Positions 1 to 8,037 of a stretch of DNA of 64,000 nt are shown here, piece after piece (positions within the stretch are counted from its first letter, which is position 1; every line of letters begins with the position of its first letter). The stretch is from SIG598 sp045605025. Lineage in GTDB: Bacteria; Bacillota; Clostridia; Oscillospirales; Acutalibacteraceae. The notes beneath the pieces are model-generated. The model saw only the letters and a program-made list of their open reading frames with translations. It had not been told where the DNA came from and ran no database searches. Location of the stretch: positions 7,052 through 71,051 of the forward strand of contig JAZUPE010000085.1 of the NCBI GenBank assembly GCA_045605025.1. The letters are read 5' to 3'. The position numbers and the translations under genes are program-made.

Positions 1-456
1 GTCAAGATCGCCATCCTCCGTAGAATTTTCCAATCTGGGACGGGAGTTGCCGGAATAGGTGGTGCGGTAATAATCATCGTCCAGCTCATCGGGAGGGAAC
101 AACAGAATGGGATCGTCATACTCGATCTCCTGTGGTTCTTCATCTCTTGGTTCGACCACGTTATCCATGTGTGCTTCGTAGTCCTCGGGCGTGCTGAAAG
201 CCCCGAGGCTTCCCTCAGGGTACTTGACCGGACTGTCGTCCGTCGCGCGGCGCATGCGGGAGGTAATTCCGCCAATGCTCCAGTCCTCACTCCCTGTACC
301 GCGCAGATCATAATCTATTTCATCATCCGAAACAAAGGGCACTTCATGCTCGCCGTCGTCATTCCCTGACGATGCAGCACCTATGTCCATATCATCCGGA
401 AAGCTCATGGGAGAAGCTTCATAACCATCTTCATTTTCCCAGTTCTGTCGGCTCAC
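1..456 (-). CDS. Acidic hypothetical protein, N-terminal part (cut by window edge)
   Basis: An open frame of 152 codons runs off the left edge. It starts at a GTG (454-456) with a strong AGGAGGGAGGGA ribosome binding site just upstream (461-471), so the start is well supported although it is not ATG. The visible N-terminus begins MSRQNWENEDG and is very rich in Asp, Glu, Ser and Pro, with no membrane segment or signal peptide. It is probably a disordered leader of a longer protein whose functional domain lies outside the window. The family is not recognised. It follows the small Cys protein at 615-860 on the same strand after 158 nt. Confidence 0.7.
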   Translation of the reverse strand, partial: MSRQNWENEDGYEASPMSFPDDMDIGAASSGNDDGEHEVPFVSDDEIDYDLRGTGSEDWSIGGITSRMRRATDDSPVKYPEGSLGAFSTPEDYEAHMDNVVEPRDEEPQEIEYDDPILLFPPDELDDDYYRTTYSGNSRPRLENSTEDGDLD

Positions 457-614
457 AATATCCCTCCCTCCTGTTACGATCTGCCGTGAAAACGGCTGTT
501 ACAGATTTATGAATACAGCTATACGAGGATAGCATTTATATTTTATAACATCTGCATCGTTTTGTACAGCATTTTTTCTATATTTATCATATAAAAAATA
601 CCGCAGACACAAAG

Positions 615-860
615 TTATTCAGTATCCTGCCGCCAGCCATCCAATTCGTCTCCGCCGCTTATCATAAAGTCCTCCGGCCGATACTCCGGCAGGCGGGCTT
701 CCTGTTTCGGCACCCGCTTGAGAGGATCATACGCAAATCCGGAGCAGGGTTTCACCGCTTCGGCGCGGCGGCGCGAGCACATGAGCAGGTTTGCATGCAG
801 ACGGACATGCTGACAGTATTCACATCTGGGAGGGTGATCTTCAAATAGTTTTGATGCCAT
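615..860 (-). CDS. Small Cys-containing hypothetical protein
   Basis: This 81-residue protein starts MASKLFEDHPPRC. The ATG at 858-860 is preceded by AAGGAG at a spacing of 9; an in-frame GTG further upstream at 881 has no site of its own. The motif CEYCQH near residue 14, followed by two more Cys (CSRR and PCSGF), gives four Cys that could hold a metal or Fe-S centre. This is inference from spacing only. It lies 37 nt downstream of recG on the same strand and could be cotranscribed with it. No family is recognised. Confidence 0.7.
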   Translation of the reverse strand: MASKLFEDHPPRCEYCQHVRLHANLLMCSRRRAEAVKPCSGFAYDPLKRVPKQEARLPEYRPEDFMISGGDELDGWRQDTE

Positions 861-897
861 TATTTCATGCTCCTTCTTCACAATGTTTCGCTATAAT

Positions 898-2937
898 TCA
901 TATAATTTCAGCAGTTTCCATCATTCTTCCAACCTGCCACGCTATGCCCGAATTTCGCTCTGCCTCCAGTTCCGGATCTTCCGCAATAATGTTTCTCGCC
1001 TCCTGCTGCGCTACGCTGAGGGCTCGGGTATCCTCCACAAGGTCGGCGATATGCAGCACCGGCAGACCATGCTGCCTGGAACCGAAAAAGTCTCCGGGAC
1101 CGCGCAGTTTAAGGTCCTCACCGGATATTTCAAAGCCGTCGGTTGTTCTCACCATGGTTTCAAGGCGCGAGACAGCATTCTGACCCTTTGCGTCACTGAC
1201 CAGAATGCAGTAGGCCTGCTTATCACCTCGCCCCACTCTGCCGCGAAGCTGATGGAGCTGGGCAAGACCGAAGCGTTCTGCGTTCTCAACAAGCATTATT
1301 GTGGCGTTAGGAACATCCACGCCCACCTCAATGACCGTGGTGGAAACAAGGATATCCGTTTCTCCCTGCACAAAGCGCTTCATCACGTATTCCTTGTCGC
1401 AGGATTTCATCTTCCCGTGAAGCAGCCCGACGCGGCAATCGGAAAACTCTCCGGCGGACAGCTTCGCCGCAAACTGTTCGGCAGAAGCAAGGTCACTCTC
1501 CCCTTCGCTGACCAGCGGGCACACTATGAACGCCTGTTCTCCGGCATGTATATGCTTGCGGATGAAGTTGTACGCCCGTGAACGCTTGCCGCTGTCGATA
1601 CGGTAGGTCTCCACCGGCATACGTCCGGCAGGCATCTCGTCAAGCACCGAGATATCCATGTCGCCAAACACCATCAGTGCCAGCGTGCGCGGAATAGGTG
1701 TTGCGGACATGGCGAGGACATGAGGCGTTCTTCCCTTGGCTGACAGCGCGGCACGCTGTCCCACGCCGAAGCGGTGCTGCTCGTCGGTTACGACCAGTGC
1801 AAGATCTTTATATTCCACACCACATGAGATAAGAGCGTGAGTCCCCACGATAACATCGATTTCTCCTGTGCACAGCTGCTCGTATAATTCGCGCCGTACC
1901 GCGGCTGTTGTGGATCCGGTAAGCAGCGCGACATTGACCCCGCAGCCCTCAAGGAGCTTGCAGAGGGTATTGTAATGCTGCTCAGCAAGCAGTTCGGTGG
2001 GAGCCATCAGTGCCGCCTGAGAACCTGAACGGGCACAGCAGAAACATAACGCCGCAGCGACTGCCGTCTTTCCCGAGCCTACATCGCCCTGCAGCAGTCT
2101 CTGCATAGGTGCTCCGCCTGCCGACATGTCCGCCATGCACTCACCCACCGCTCTGCGCTGGGCTCCGGTGGGTTCAAACGGCAGCAGACGGAAGAATTCC
2201 TCTGACCGGTCAGCGATAACCGGCGCATCGCCCTGCTGCTTCGGTCTGCTCTTAAGCCGAAGCAAGCCGATCTGCAGCACCAGCAGTTCTTCGAAGATAA
2301 GTCTGCGGCGCGCGGCAGTCAGCCGCTCGCTGTTTTCCGGAAAATGCACTCCCCGCAGCGCCTCCACGAGCGAAGGCAGACGATACGTCACCGTCAGGCG
2401 CTCCGGAAGGGTATCGGGTATCCCCTCATGCACAAGATCCAGCGCATTCCTTACCGTGTTGGCGATAATCCGGCTGGTCAGACCTTCGGTCTGCGGATAC
2501 ACCGGAACAAGCCCGCCCTCCGGATCATATGGACGGAAGTCGGGTGAAGTCATGGTCGGTTTGCCGTATTCGGTTGTAACCTTTCCGCGGAACACATAGT
2601 CGCCGCCTGTCCTGAGCAGAGTACCCACATAGCGGTTGTTGAAAAATGTCAGCTGCAGCACCGCGCCGTTTTCGTCCGCAGCTTTGCATTTGTACAGCGT
2701 CATGCCCTTGCGGATACGGTGTTCCGTAACGGGCGACGTTACCTGCGCCCTGATGTACACCACGGTATCTGTCCCGGCGTCGGCAAGTGTACAGACCGAC
2801 GACCAGTCCTCATAGGCGCGGGGGTAAAAACGCAGCAGAGCGCCGACATCGGTCACGCCCAGCTTCGCGAAAAGCCGGGCACGACTGACGCCGACGCCTT
2901 TGATTGTTTGTATATCCCTGGCAAAAAGCCGGTTCAT
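898..2937 (-). CDS. recG: ATP-dependent DNA helicase RecG
   Basis: RecG is the branch-migrating superfamily 2 helicase that remodels stalled replication forks and Holliday junctions. The 679-residue product has the usual length. It shows the N-terminal wedge/OB region (about 1-200), Walker A GDVGSGKT at about 284-291, the DEQH Walker B box at about 385-388, SATPIPRT at about 411-418, and the C-terminal helicase lobe with QLRGRVGRG. The ATG has GAGG at a spacing of 8. It begins 29 nt after fakA, an arrangement like the fakA (yloV)-recG region of Bacillus subtilis with the genes between them missing. The two genes are probably cotranscribed from the fakA promoter. Confidence 0.97.
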   Translation of the reverse strand: MNRLFARDIQTIKGVGVSRARLFAKLGVTDVGALLRFYPRAYEDWSSVCTLADAGTDTVVYIRAQVTSPVTEHRIRKGMTLYKCKAADENGAVLQLTFFNNRYVGTLLRTGGDYVFRGKVTTEYGKPTMTSPDFRPYDPEGGLVPVYPQTEGLTSRIIANTVRNALDLVHEGIPDTLPERLTVTYRLPSLVEALRGVHFPENSERLTAARRRLIFEELLVLQIGLLRLKSRPKQQGDAPVIADRSEEFFRLLPFEPTGAQRRAVGECMADMSAGGAPMQRLLQGDVGSGKTAVAAALCFCCARSGSQAALMAPTELLAEQHYNTLCKLLEGCGVNVALLTGSTTAAVRRELYEQLCTGEIDVIVGTHALISCGVEYKDLALVVTDEQHRFGVGQRAALSAKGRTPHVLAMSATPIPRTLALMVFGDMDISVLDEMPAGRMPVETYRIDSGKRSRAYNFIRKHIHAGEQAFIVCPLVSEGESDLASAEQFAAKLSAGEFSDCRVGLLHGKMKSCDKEYVMKRFVQGETDILVSTTVIEVGVDVPNATIMLVENAERFGLAQLHQLRGRVGRGDKQAYCILVSDAKGQNAVSRLETMVRTTDGFEISGEDLKLRGPGDFFGSRQHGLPVLHIADLVEDTRALSVAQQEARNIIAEDPELEAERNSGIAWQVGRMMETAEII

Positions 2938-2966
2938 GCAGCGAACCTCGCTTTATTCAGTAGTAA

Positions 2967-4631
2967 TTACTCGATGGAAACGATGAAGTAGTAGACCGGC
3001 TGACCGCCGTTGACCAGCATGACCTCGGTGTTCTTGCCCAGCTTGTTTTCGAGAATCTTGCGGGCTTCCTCGGCCTGCTCGTCAGAAATGCCCTCACCGT
3101 AAATGAGAGTGACAAAGGAAGTTTCCTTGGTAACCATCTGACGGGTGAGCTTTACAACCGCCTTGACGGGATTTCTGTCAAGGAAAACCAGCTTGCCGTT
3201 GTTGAGGGCAAGGATATCGCCTTCTTTGATGCGCTTGTTGTCGAATTCGGAGTCACGGGCAGCATAGGTGATCTGACCGGTGGCAACCTTTTCGGCAGCG
3301 CGGAACATATCAATGGAATTGATCTCATTGTCCGCATCGGGATCATAAGCCAACATCGCGGCAATGCCCTGAGGAATGGTGCGGGTGGGCAGAACCACAA
3401 CATTGCGGTCGGCCAGAGGCACACACTGCTCGGCAGCCATGATGATATTCTTGTTGTTGGGCAGCACGAATACGGTGGAGGCAGGGGTAGCCTGAACCGC
3501 CTTGAGGATATCGTCGGTGCTGGGGTTCATGGTCTGTCCGCCGGTTACTACATTCTGGCAGCCCAGATCATTGAACAGAGCGCACAGGCCTTCGCCTGCG
3601 GCAACGGCAACGAAGCCCAGCTCACCCTCAACGGGATCCACACGCTCAAAAGCGGCAGGAGCTGCGGCGGAAGTCGATTCGGCTCCGCCCTTGCCGGCGT
3701 TCTTGTGCTGCTCACGCATGTTCTCAATCTTGGTGGTAATCAGCGGACCAAAGGTCAGCGCGCAGGTGATGGCGTTGCCCGGAGTGTCAGTATGAACGTG
3801 AACCTTGATAATCTCATCGTCATCAACAACCACCACGCAGTCGCCGATGGTTTCCAGATAGGCGCGAAGCTCAGCGGGATCTGAATCGTTGGCCTTTTCT
3901 ACGATGAACTCGGTGCAGTAGGTAAAGTTGATAACCTCGTCAAACTCGGCAACAATGCTCTTGAAGGAATCTTCGTCCTGATCAGCGCTCTGGGAGCTCT
4001 TTTCGGTCTTGACGATTTCGCCTCCGTTGATAACTTCCTGCATTCCGCGGAAGATGCAGCAAAGGCCCTGACCGCCGGCATCAACAACACCCGCTCGCTT
4101 GAGAACAGGAAGCAGGTCGGGCGTGGTCTGCAGAGCTTCCTCTGCGGCAACGCAGATGATATCCCAGATGCGCACCGCGTCGTCATTGGCGGCAGCGGCA
4201 GCGCGAGCCTTTTCGGCGGCAACGCGGGCAACGGTGAGTATGGTTCCTTCGGTAGGCTTCATAACTGCCTTGTAGGCAGCGTCAACGCCCAGTGTCAGAG
4301 CTTCGGCAAGGTTTTTTCCGTTTGCTTCCGTGATTCCCTTCAGTCCCTTGGAGAAACCACGGAACAGCAGCGAAAGAATAACGCCCGAGTTTCCTCTGGC
4401 TCCGCGCAGCATCATGGATGCTGCCTTATCCGCAACATCTGAAGCGCTGCTTTCGCCGGACATCTTGAGAAGCTCAGCGCGTGCGGCGGACATGGTCATG
4501 CTCATGTTAATGCCGGTGTCTCCGTCGGGAACCGGGAAAATGTTGAGCTTATCAATCTCATGTCTGTCGTTTTCAATGGCGTTGGCTCCGGAAATGATTG
4601 CGTCACGCAGTATCTGACCCGAAATAACCAA
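2967..4631 (-). CDS. fakA: Fatty acid kinase catalytic subunit FakA-like (DAK2/DegV-type YloV protein)
   Basis: FakA phosphorylates fatty acids bound to FakB so that exogenous fatty acids can enter phospholipid synthesis. The protein (554 aa from the chosen start) has the DAK2 nucleotide-binding domain with the metal-binding motif FPVPDGDTGINM near residue 35, GVVDAGGQGL near residue 190, and a C-terminal EDD/DegV-like region with FVLPNNKNI. The start is debatable. A GTG at 4640 overlaps the AAGGAG site, whereas a TTG at 4631 sits 8 nt from it and gives MVISGQILRD, which matches how the family usually begins, so TTG was chosen. No fakB or asp23-like yloU gene is adjacent within the window. 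Confidence 0.92.
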   Translation of the reverse strand: MVISGQILRDAIISGANAIENDRHEIDKLNIFPVPDGDTGINMSMTMSAARAELLKMSGESSASDVADKAASMMLRGARGNSGVILSLLFRGFSKGLKGITEANGKNLAEALTLGVDAAYKAVMKPTEGTILTVARVAAEKARAAAAANDDAVRIWDIICVAAEEALQTTPDLLPVLKRAGVVDAGGQGLCCIFRGMQEVINGGEIVKTEKSSQSADQDEDSFKSIVAEFDEVINFTYCTEFIVEKANDSDPAELRAYLETIGDCVVVVDDDEIIKVHVHTDTPGNAITCALTFGPLITTKIENMREQHKNAGKGGAESTSAAAPAAFERVDPVEGELGFVAVAAGEGLCALFNDLGCQNVVTGGQTMNPSTDDILKAVQATPASTVFVLPNNKNIIMAAEQCVPLADRNVVVLPTRTIPQGIAAMLAYDPDADNEINSIDMFRAAEKVATGQITYAARDSEFDNKRIKEGDILALNNGKLVFLDRNPVKAVVKLTRQMVTKETSFVTLIYGEGISDEQAEEARKILENKLGKNTEVMLVNGGQPVYYFIVSIE

Positions 4632-4665
4632 TGTACTCACTCCTTATGGATGATTCTGTAGAGGT

Positions 4666-4694
4666 AGTATATCATAGAAAGCAATCAATTACAA
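4666..4694 (-). promoter_or_regulatory. Promoter of fakA-recG
   Basis: On the minus strand TTGTAA and TATACT are separated by 17 nt, with a TG one base before the -10 (extended -10). It lies about 35 nt upstream of the fakA start. The -35 falls inside the long inverted repeat 4682-4731. Confidence 0.6.
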
Positions 4695-4731
4695 TATTTA
4701 ATTGCTTATTTTCTTACATTGTAATTGATTG
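4682..4731. repeat. 14-bp perfect inverted repeat overlapping the fakA promoter
   Basis: CAATCAATTACAAT (4682-4695) and its exact reverse complement (4718-4731) flank a 22-nt AT-rich spacer. One arm covers the -35 box of the fakA promoter. The arms are too AT-rich and too distant from a T-run to be a normal terminator for the upstream lipoprotein gene. A pair of operator half-sites for a regulator of fatty acid uptake is one possible reading; an extruded hairpin is another. Confidence 0.6.
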
Positions 4732-4755
4732 TTTACATACTCCCTCACACAGATA

Positions 4756-6390
4756 TCACTCAGCAAGCGCCACATCCCAGTCTTCCATGCCCCAGAAGGG
4801 ATCACTTTCCGAGATGTTCATCTTTGCATCCAGTGAACGGGAATAGCAGGCGATGCCCAGACGGTAGCAGACGGGAACGAAGGGCATTTCCGCTTCGAAT
4901 TGCTGAACTACTGTGCTTATCTCCGCCACACCGTTGCGGTAGCTGTTCCACGCGTCGATGGTCTGCTGAGGCGTGGGACCGTAATAGTAGCCTTTGTTCG
5001 GAGTGAACAGAGGAGAGAAATCCATGTTGTTGAAAAGAGAATATTCAGCCAGATAAAGATCATATTCTCCCGCGGCAATGCGCTCTGCAAGGATATTGAA
5101 CTTGACCGGCTCAATTGTGATGCCGATGCCGACACCTTCAAGCTGCATGGCAATCTGTTCTGCCACGGAGACATGATGGGCGTTTTCCTCGTTGACGATC
5201 AGTTCGTATTCCAGATATTCACCATTTTCGTTATAGCGGTGATAACGGCGGGTATCGTCCTCGTTGATGAAACCGTCCTCCTCCAGCGCCGCTATAGCTG
5301 AGCTCGTGGAGGAAAGGGTGGAACCGCTCTGTGCAGCCGCGGCAACCGGCCACGAGGTGGTCAGCGGACCGGTAGCAGCATATGCCCGTCCGGCAAAAGA
5401 CGCGGTGATGATGTCCTCGCGGTTGAGTGCAAGGGATATCGCCTTTCTGACCGATGTGTGCAGCAATGTGGGTTCGGTCGTGTTGACGCCAATGTACACA
5501 AGATTATTGATATCGACCGTTGTGTAATTTGCGTTGATGCGGCTGGGGTAATAATATGCGTCATAGCGCAGATCAGTGTAGTAATAGCTGATGGTGCCGA
5601 TCTCCACGCTGTTGACGATGCTCTCAACGGTCGGCATGGATGTCAGAGAGATACGCCGCACGTCGGATGTTTTGGTGTTGTACCATTTTTCATTTCTTAA
5701 AAGATAGGTGCCGGTGAGTATATCGCTGATGTAGACATATCTGCCGCTGCCGATCGGGGTACGGTTGTCTTTGTCCGTCTCAGCTTTGATTATGGGGAAG
5801 TCAAGCAGCATATAGGCTCTTGGGTCCGGCTCGTTGAGGCGGAAGTATACTTTGTTTCCTGAGTAGTTGCAGCTCTGGAATATGGACAGTGCCCGGGCAT
5901 ATCTGGAGCCGGGGTTGTCGTCCGTCGCTTTCTGACAGGCGGCGTTGAAGGAGTAGACCACGTCCGCACCGGTAAGCAAAGTGCCGTCAGAAAACACAAT
6001 TCCGTCGCGCAGAGTAACGGTGATGGCACGGCTGCCGGTGTATTCCACCTTCTGGGCGATAACCATTTCCGCCTCGAACTCAGAATTAACGGTGATGAGC
6101 TGGTCATAGATCAGGTCACCTACCGTGGCGTTGAGCGTGGAAGTGCATAAATATGGATTCATGGTGTCTTCCTTGAAGTAGGCCAGCATAAAATTGCTGG
6201 TCGTAGCGTTGCCTCCGCCGGTTTTGTCGCCGCTTTCCAGTTCGACCGCACCATACAGCTCCTCAATCAGCTGCTCACGTTCGGCGTAAGATGGCTCACC
6301 GCTTTTGCAGCCCGCTATCGGCAATATCATCGCCGCACACAGCAGAACAGCAGTGACGGCCATAATCTTTCTTGTTATCCTGTGCTTCAT
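4756..6390 (-). CDS. ABC transporter substrate-binding lipoprotein, family 5
   Basis: This is an exported solute-binding protein of the oligopeptide/nickel-binding type (SBP_bac_5). It has a lipoprotein signal (MKHRITRKIM, hydrophobic core, LPIAGC lipobox with Cys at about residue 28) and family-typical segments: TSTLNATVGDLIYDQL, AITVTLRDGIVFSDG with ADVVYSF, and VRKAISLALNREDI in the second half. At 544 aa it has the usual length. No permease or ATPase gene is adjacent, so it is an orphan component whose ligand cannot be told. It is transcribed from its own promoter. Confidence 0.9.
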   Translation of the reverse strand: MKHRITRKIMAVTAVLLCAAMILPIAGCKSGEPSYAEREQLIEELYGAVELESGDKTGGGNATTSNFMLAYFKEDTMNPYLCTSTLNATVGDLIYDQLITVNSEFEAEMVIAQKVEYTGSRAITVTLRDGIVFSDGTLLTGADVVYSFNAACQKATDDNPGSRYARALSIFQSCNYSGNKVYFRLNEPDPRAYMLLDFPIIKAETDKDNRTPIGSGRYVYISDILTGTYLLRNEKWYNTKTSDVRRISLTSMPTVESIVNSVEIGTISYYYTDLRYDAYYYPSRINANYTTVDINNLVYIGVNTTEPTLLHTSVRKAISLALNREDIITASFAGRAYAATGPLTTSWPVAAAAQSGSTLSSTSSAIAALEEDGFINEDDTRRYHRYNENGEYLEYELIVNEENAHHVSVAEQIAMQLEGVGIGITIEPVKFNILAERIAAGEYDLYLAEYSLFNNMDFSPLFTPNKGYYYGPTPQQTIDAWNSYRNGVAEISTVVQQFEAEMPFVPVCYRLGIACYSRSLDAKMNISESDPFWGMEDWDVALAE

Positions 6391-6434
6391 TTTCCATTCT
6401 CTCCCTGTGGGGCTTGCTTGTTTTTTACGAATGG

Positions 6435-6466
6435 ATTATATCACACTATTGTTCTGGTTATGTCAA
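6435..6466 (-). promoter_or_regulatory. Promoter of the family-5 binding protein
   Basis: TATAAT (6435-6440 on the complement) preceded by TG at the extended -10 position. A TTGACA lies 20 nt upstream, longer than ideal, so the extended -10 probably carries most of the activity. Confidence 0.5.
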
Positions 6467-6499
6467 TATTCTATGAATAATCCGAATGTCAGGCAGCCT

Positions 6500-7270
6500 T
6501 TACCTGATGTTGATGCGCTCCACGGATATGGTTTTCCCTGTGCGGTCATCAATCTCAAAGAGGATTCCGTTGAGCATACATGGGCCGTCGCCGTACTCAA
6601 GACGGGTCGGCATATGGGTACGCATGAAGGCTATTGCCAGTTCCGGTTTTACACCCAGGCAGGAATCAATGGGGCCGGTCATTCCGGCGTCACTGATAAA
6701 TCCTGTGCCACCGGACAGAATCTGCTCGTCGGCTGTCTGGACATGGGTGTGGGTACCGAAAATCGCGGACACTCTGCCGTTGAGATATTCGGCGAACGCA
6801 CGTTTTTCTCCCGTGGCTTCGGCATGGAAATCCACTACTGTAAGCGGATAGTTTCCTTCTGCCAGCAGCTTATCCATTGTATCAAACGGACAGCGCAATG
6901 TGGTGTTCATACCCACGTTGCCCATCAGATTGATAACACGAAGCTGGACTCTGCCCAGATCAATGATCTCCACGCCCCTTCCGGGAACGCTGTCGGGGAA
7001 ATTTGCCGGACGTATGACCGGAAGATTACCGTCGTACATATCATAGCTCTCCCTGCGCTTGAAGCAGTGATTGCCGGTAGTTACGCAATCCGCCCCGGCT
7101 TCAAAGAGGCGATCGGTGGAATTGGGAGTAATTCCATTGCTGTCAGCGGAATTTTCGCCGTTTACTATGACTGCGTCAACTTTCTTCAGCCGCTTCAGAT
7201 TCGGCAGATGGCGGCGCAGAAAATCGCAGCCGACGCTTCCGATAACGTCACCTATGCACAGTACATTCAT
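6500..7270 (-). CDS. ymdB: YmdB-family metallophosphoesterase
   Basis: YmdB-type calcineurin-like phosphoesterases (TIGR00282) hydrolyse 2',3'-cyclic nucleotides and have been linked to developmental choices in Bacillus. The product (256 aa) shows the family signature MNVLCIGDVIG, VNGENSADSNGI, TTGNHCFKR, VDFHAEATGEKRAF and GTHTHVQTAD, covering the metal-binding Asp, Asn and His residues. The start at 7270 was chosen because its ATG overlaps the mtnN stop (ATGA), indicating translational coupling; an upstream in-frame start would lie inside mtnN. Length is normal. Confidence 0.93.
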   Translation of the reverse strand: MNVLCIGDVIGSVGCDFLRRHLPNLKRLKKVDAVIVNGENSADSNGITPNSTDRLFEAGADCVTTGNHCFKRRESYDMYDGNLPVIRPANFPDSVPGRGVEIIDLGRVQLRVINLMGNVGMNTTLRCPFDTMDKLLAEGNYPLTVVDFHAEATGEKRAFAEYLNGRVSAIFGTHTHVQTADEQILSGGTGFISDAGMTGPIDSCLGVKPELAIAFMRTHMPTRLEYGDGPCMLNGILFEIDDRTGKTISVERINIR

Positions 7271-7947
7271 TGTGCCATTCTCGCTGCCAGCTCGATTACC
7301 ATACCGGCACATTTTTCTGCGGCTTTTGCCGCAAAGGATGTGTAATCAAGACCGGCGCTGCCATCGGCATTGTCGGAGATGCAGCGCACCGCAGCAAACC
7401 GGACTCCGTTCATTTTGCACACCTGCGCAATGGCTCCGCCTTCCATATCGCAGGCTGCCGCGCCGAATTCGACGGCGATGTCCATAGCCTGCTCATGGTC
7501 TGCGATAAACTGGTCACCGGTTGCAATCTGTCCCTGACGGGCTTCGGTGGAAATATCGCACAGTATAGCGGAAATACGGTGGGAACACACCATCTCCACC
7601 ACACCCAGCTCCGAAATGTATCCGCGGGGGTCACCAAGCGGCGAGGTGTCGACATCGTGCTGCACGAAAGCATCGGCAACGATGATATCACACTGACGCA
7701 GGTCGCTCATTATTCCTCCCGCAACGCCGGTGTTCACGATTGCGTCAACGTTGAACAGGGTTACCATGAGCTGAGCGCACACAGCAGCACAGACCTTGCC
7801 CACACCGCTGCGGGCAACGACAACGTCGCAGCCTCTGAGAATTCCTTTGTGGAACGTGATTCCAGCGGCCTCGGTCTTCTCCGCGGTATCCATAGCTTCG
7901 ATCAGCCTGTTTATCTCAATGTCCATTGCACCGATGATTCCAAGCAT
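7267..7947 (-). CDS. mtnN: 5'-methylthioadenosine/S-adenosylhomocysteine nucleosidase
   Basis: MtnN cleaves the adenine from methylthioadenosine and S-adenosylhomocysteine, a step in methionine salvage and in making the AI-2 precursor. The 226-residue protein begins MLGIIGAMDIEI and contains ARSGVGKVCAA, NTGVAGGI, CDMEGGAIAQV (catalytic Glu region) and ISDNADGSA (catalytic Asp). A GGAGG site sits about 6 nt before the ATG. It is translationally coupled to ymdB by an ATGA overlap. Confidence 0.95.
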   Translation of the reverse strand: MLGIIGAMDIEINRLIEAMDTAEKTEAAGITFHKGILRGCDVVVARSGVGKVCAAVCAQLMVTLFNVDAIVNTGVAGGIMSDLRQCDIIVADAFVQHDVDTSPLGDPRGYISELGVVEMVCSHRISAILCDISTEARQGQIATGDQFIADHEQAMDIAVEFGAAACDMEGGAIAQVCKMNGVRFAAVRCISDNADGSAGLDYTSFAAKAAEKCAGMVIELAARMAQ

Positions 7948-8037
7948 TGTTACTCCTCCGTTATATACGTAAATTATGTTTTGCTGACAGTAAAAAAACT
8001 GTCAATTGCCGTCCGGCTATAATTTTTTGAGCGGTTG

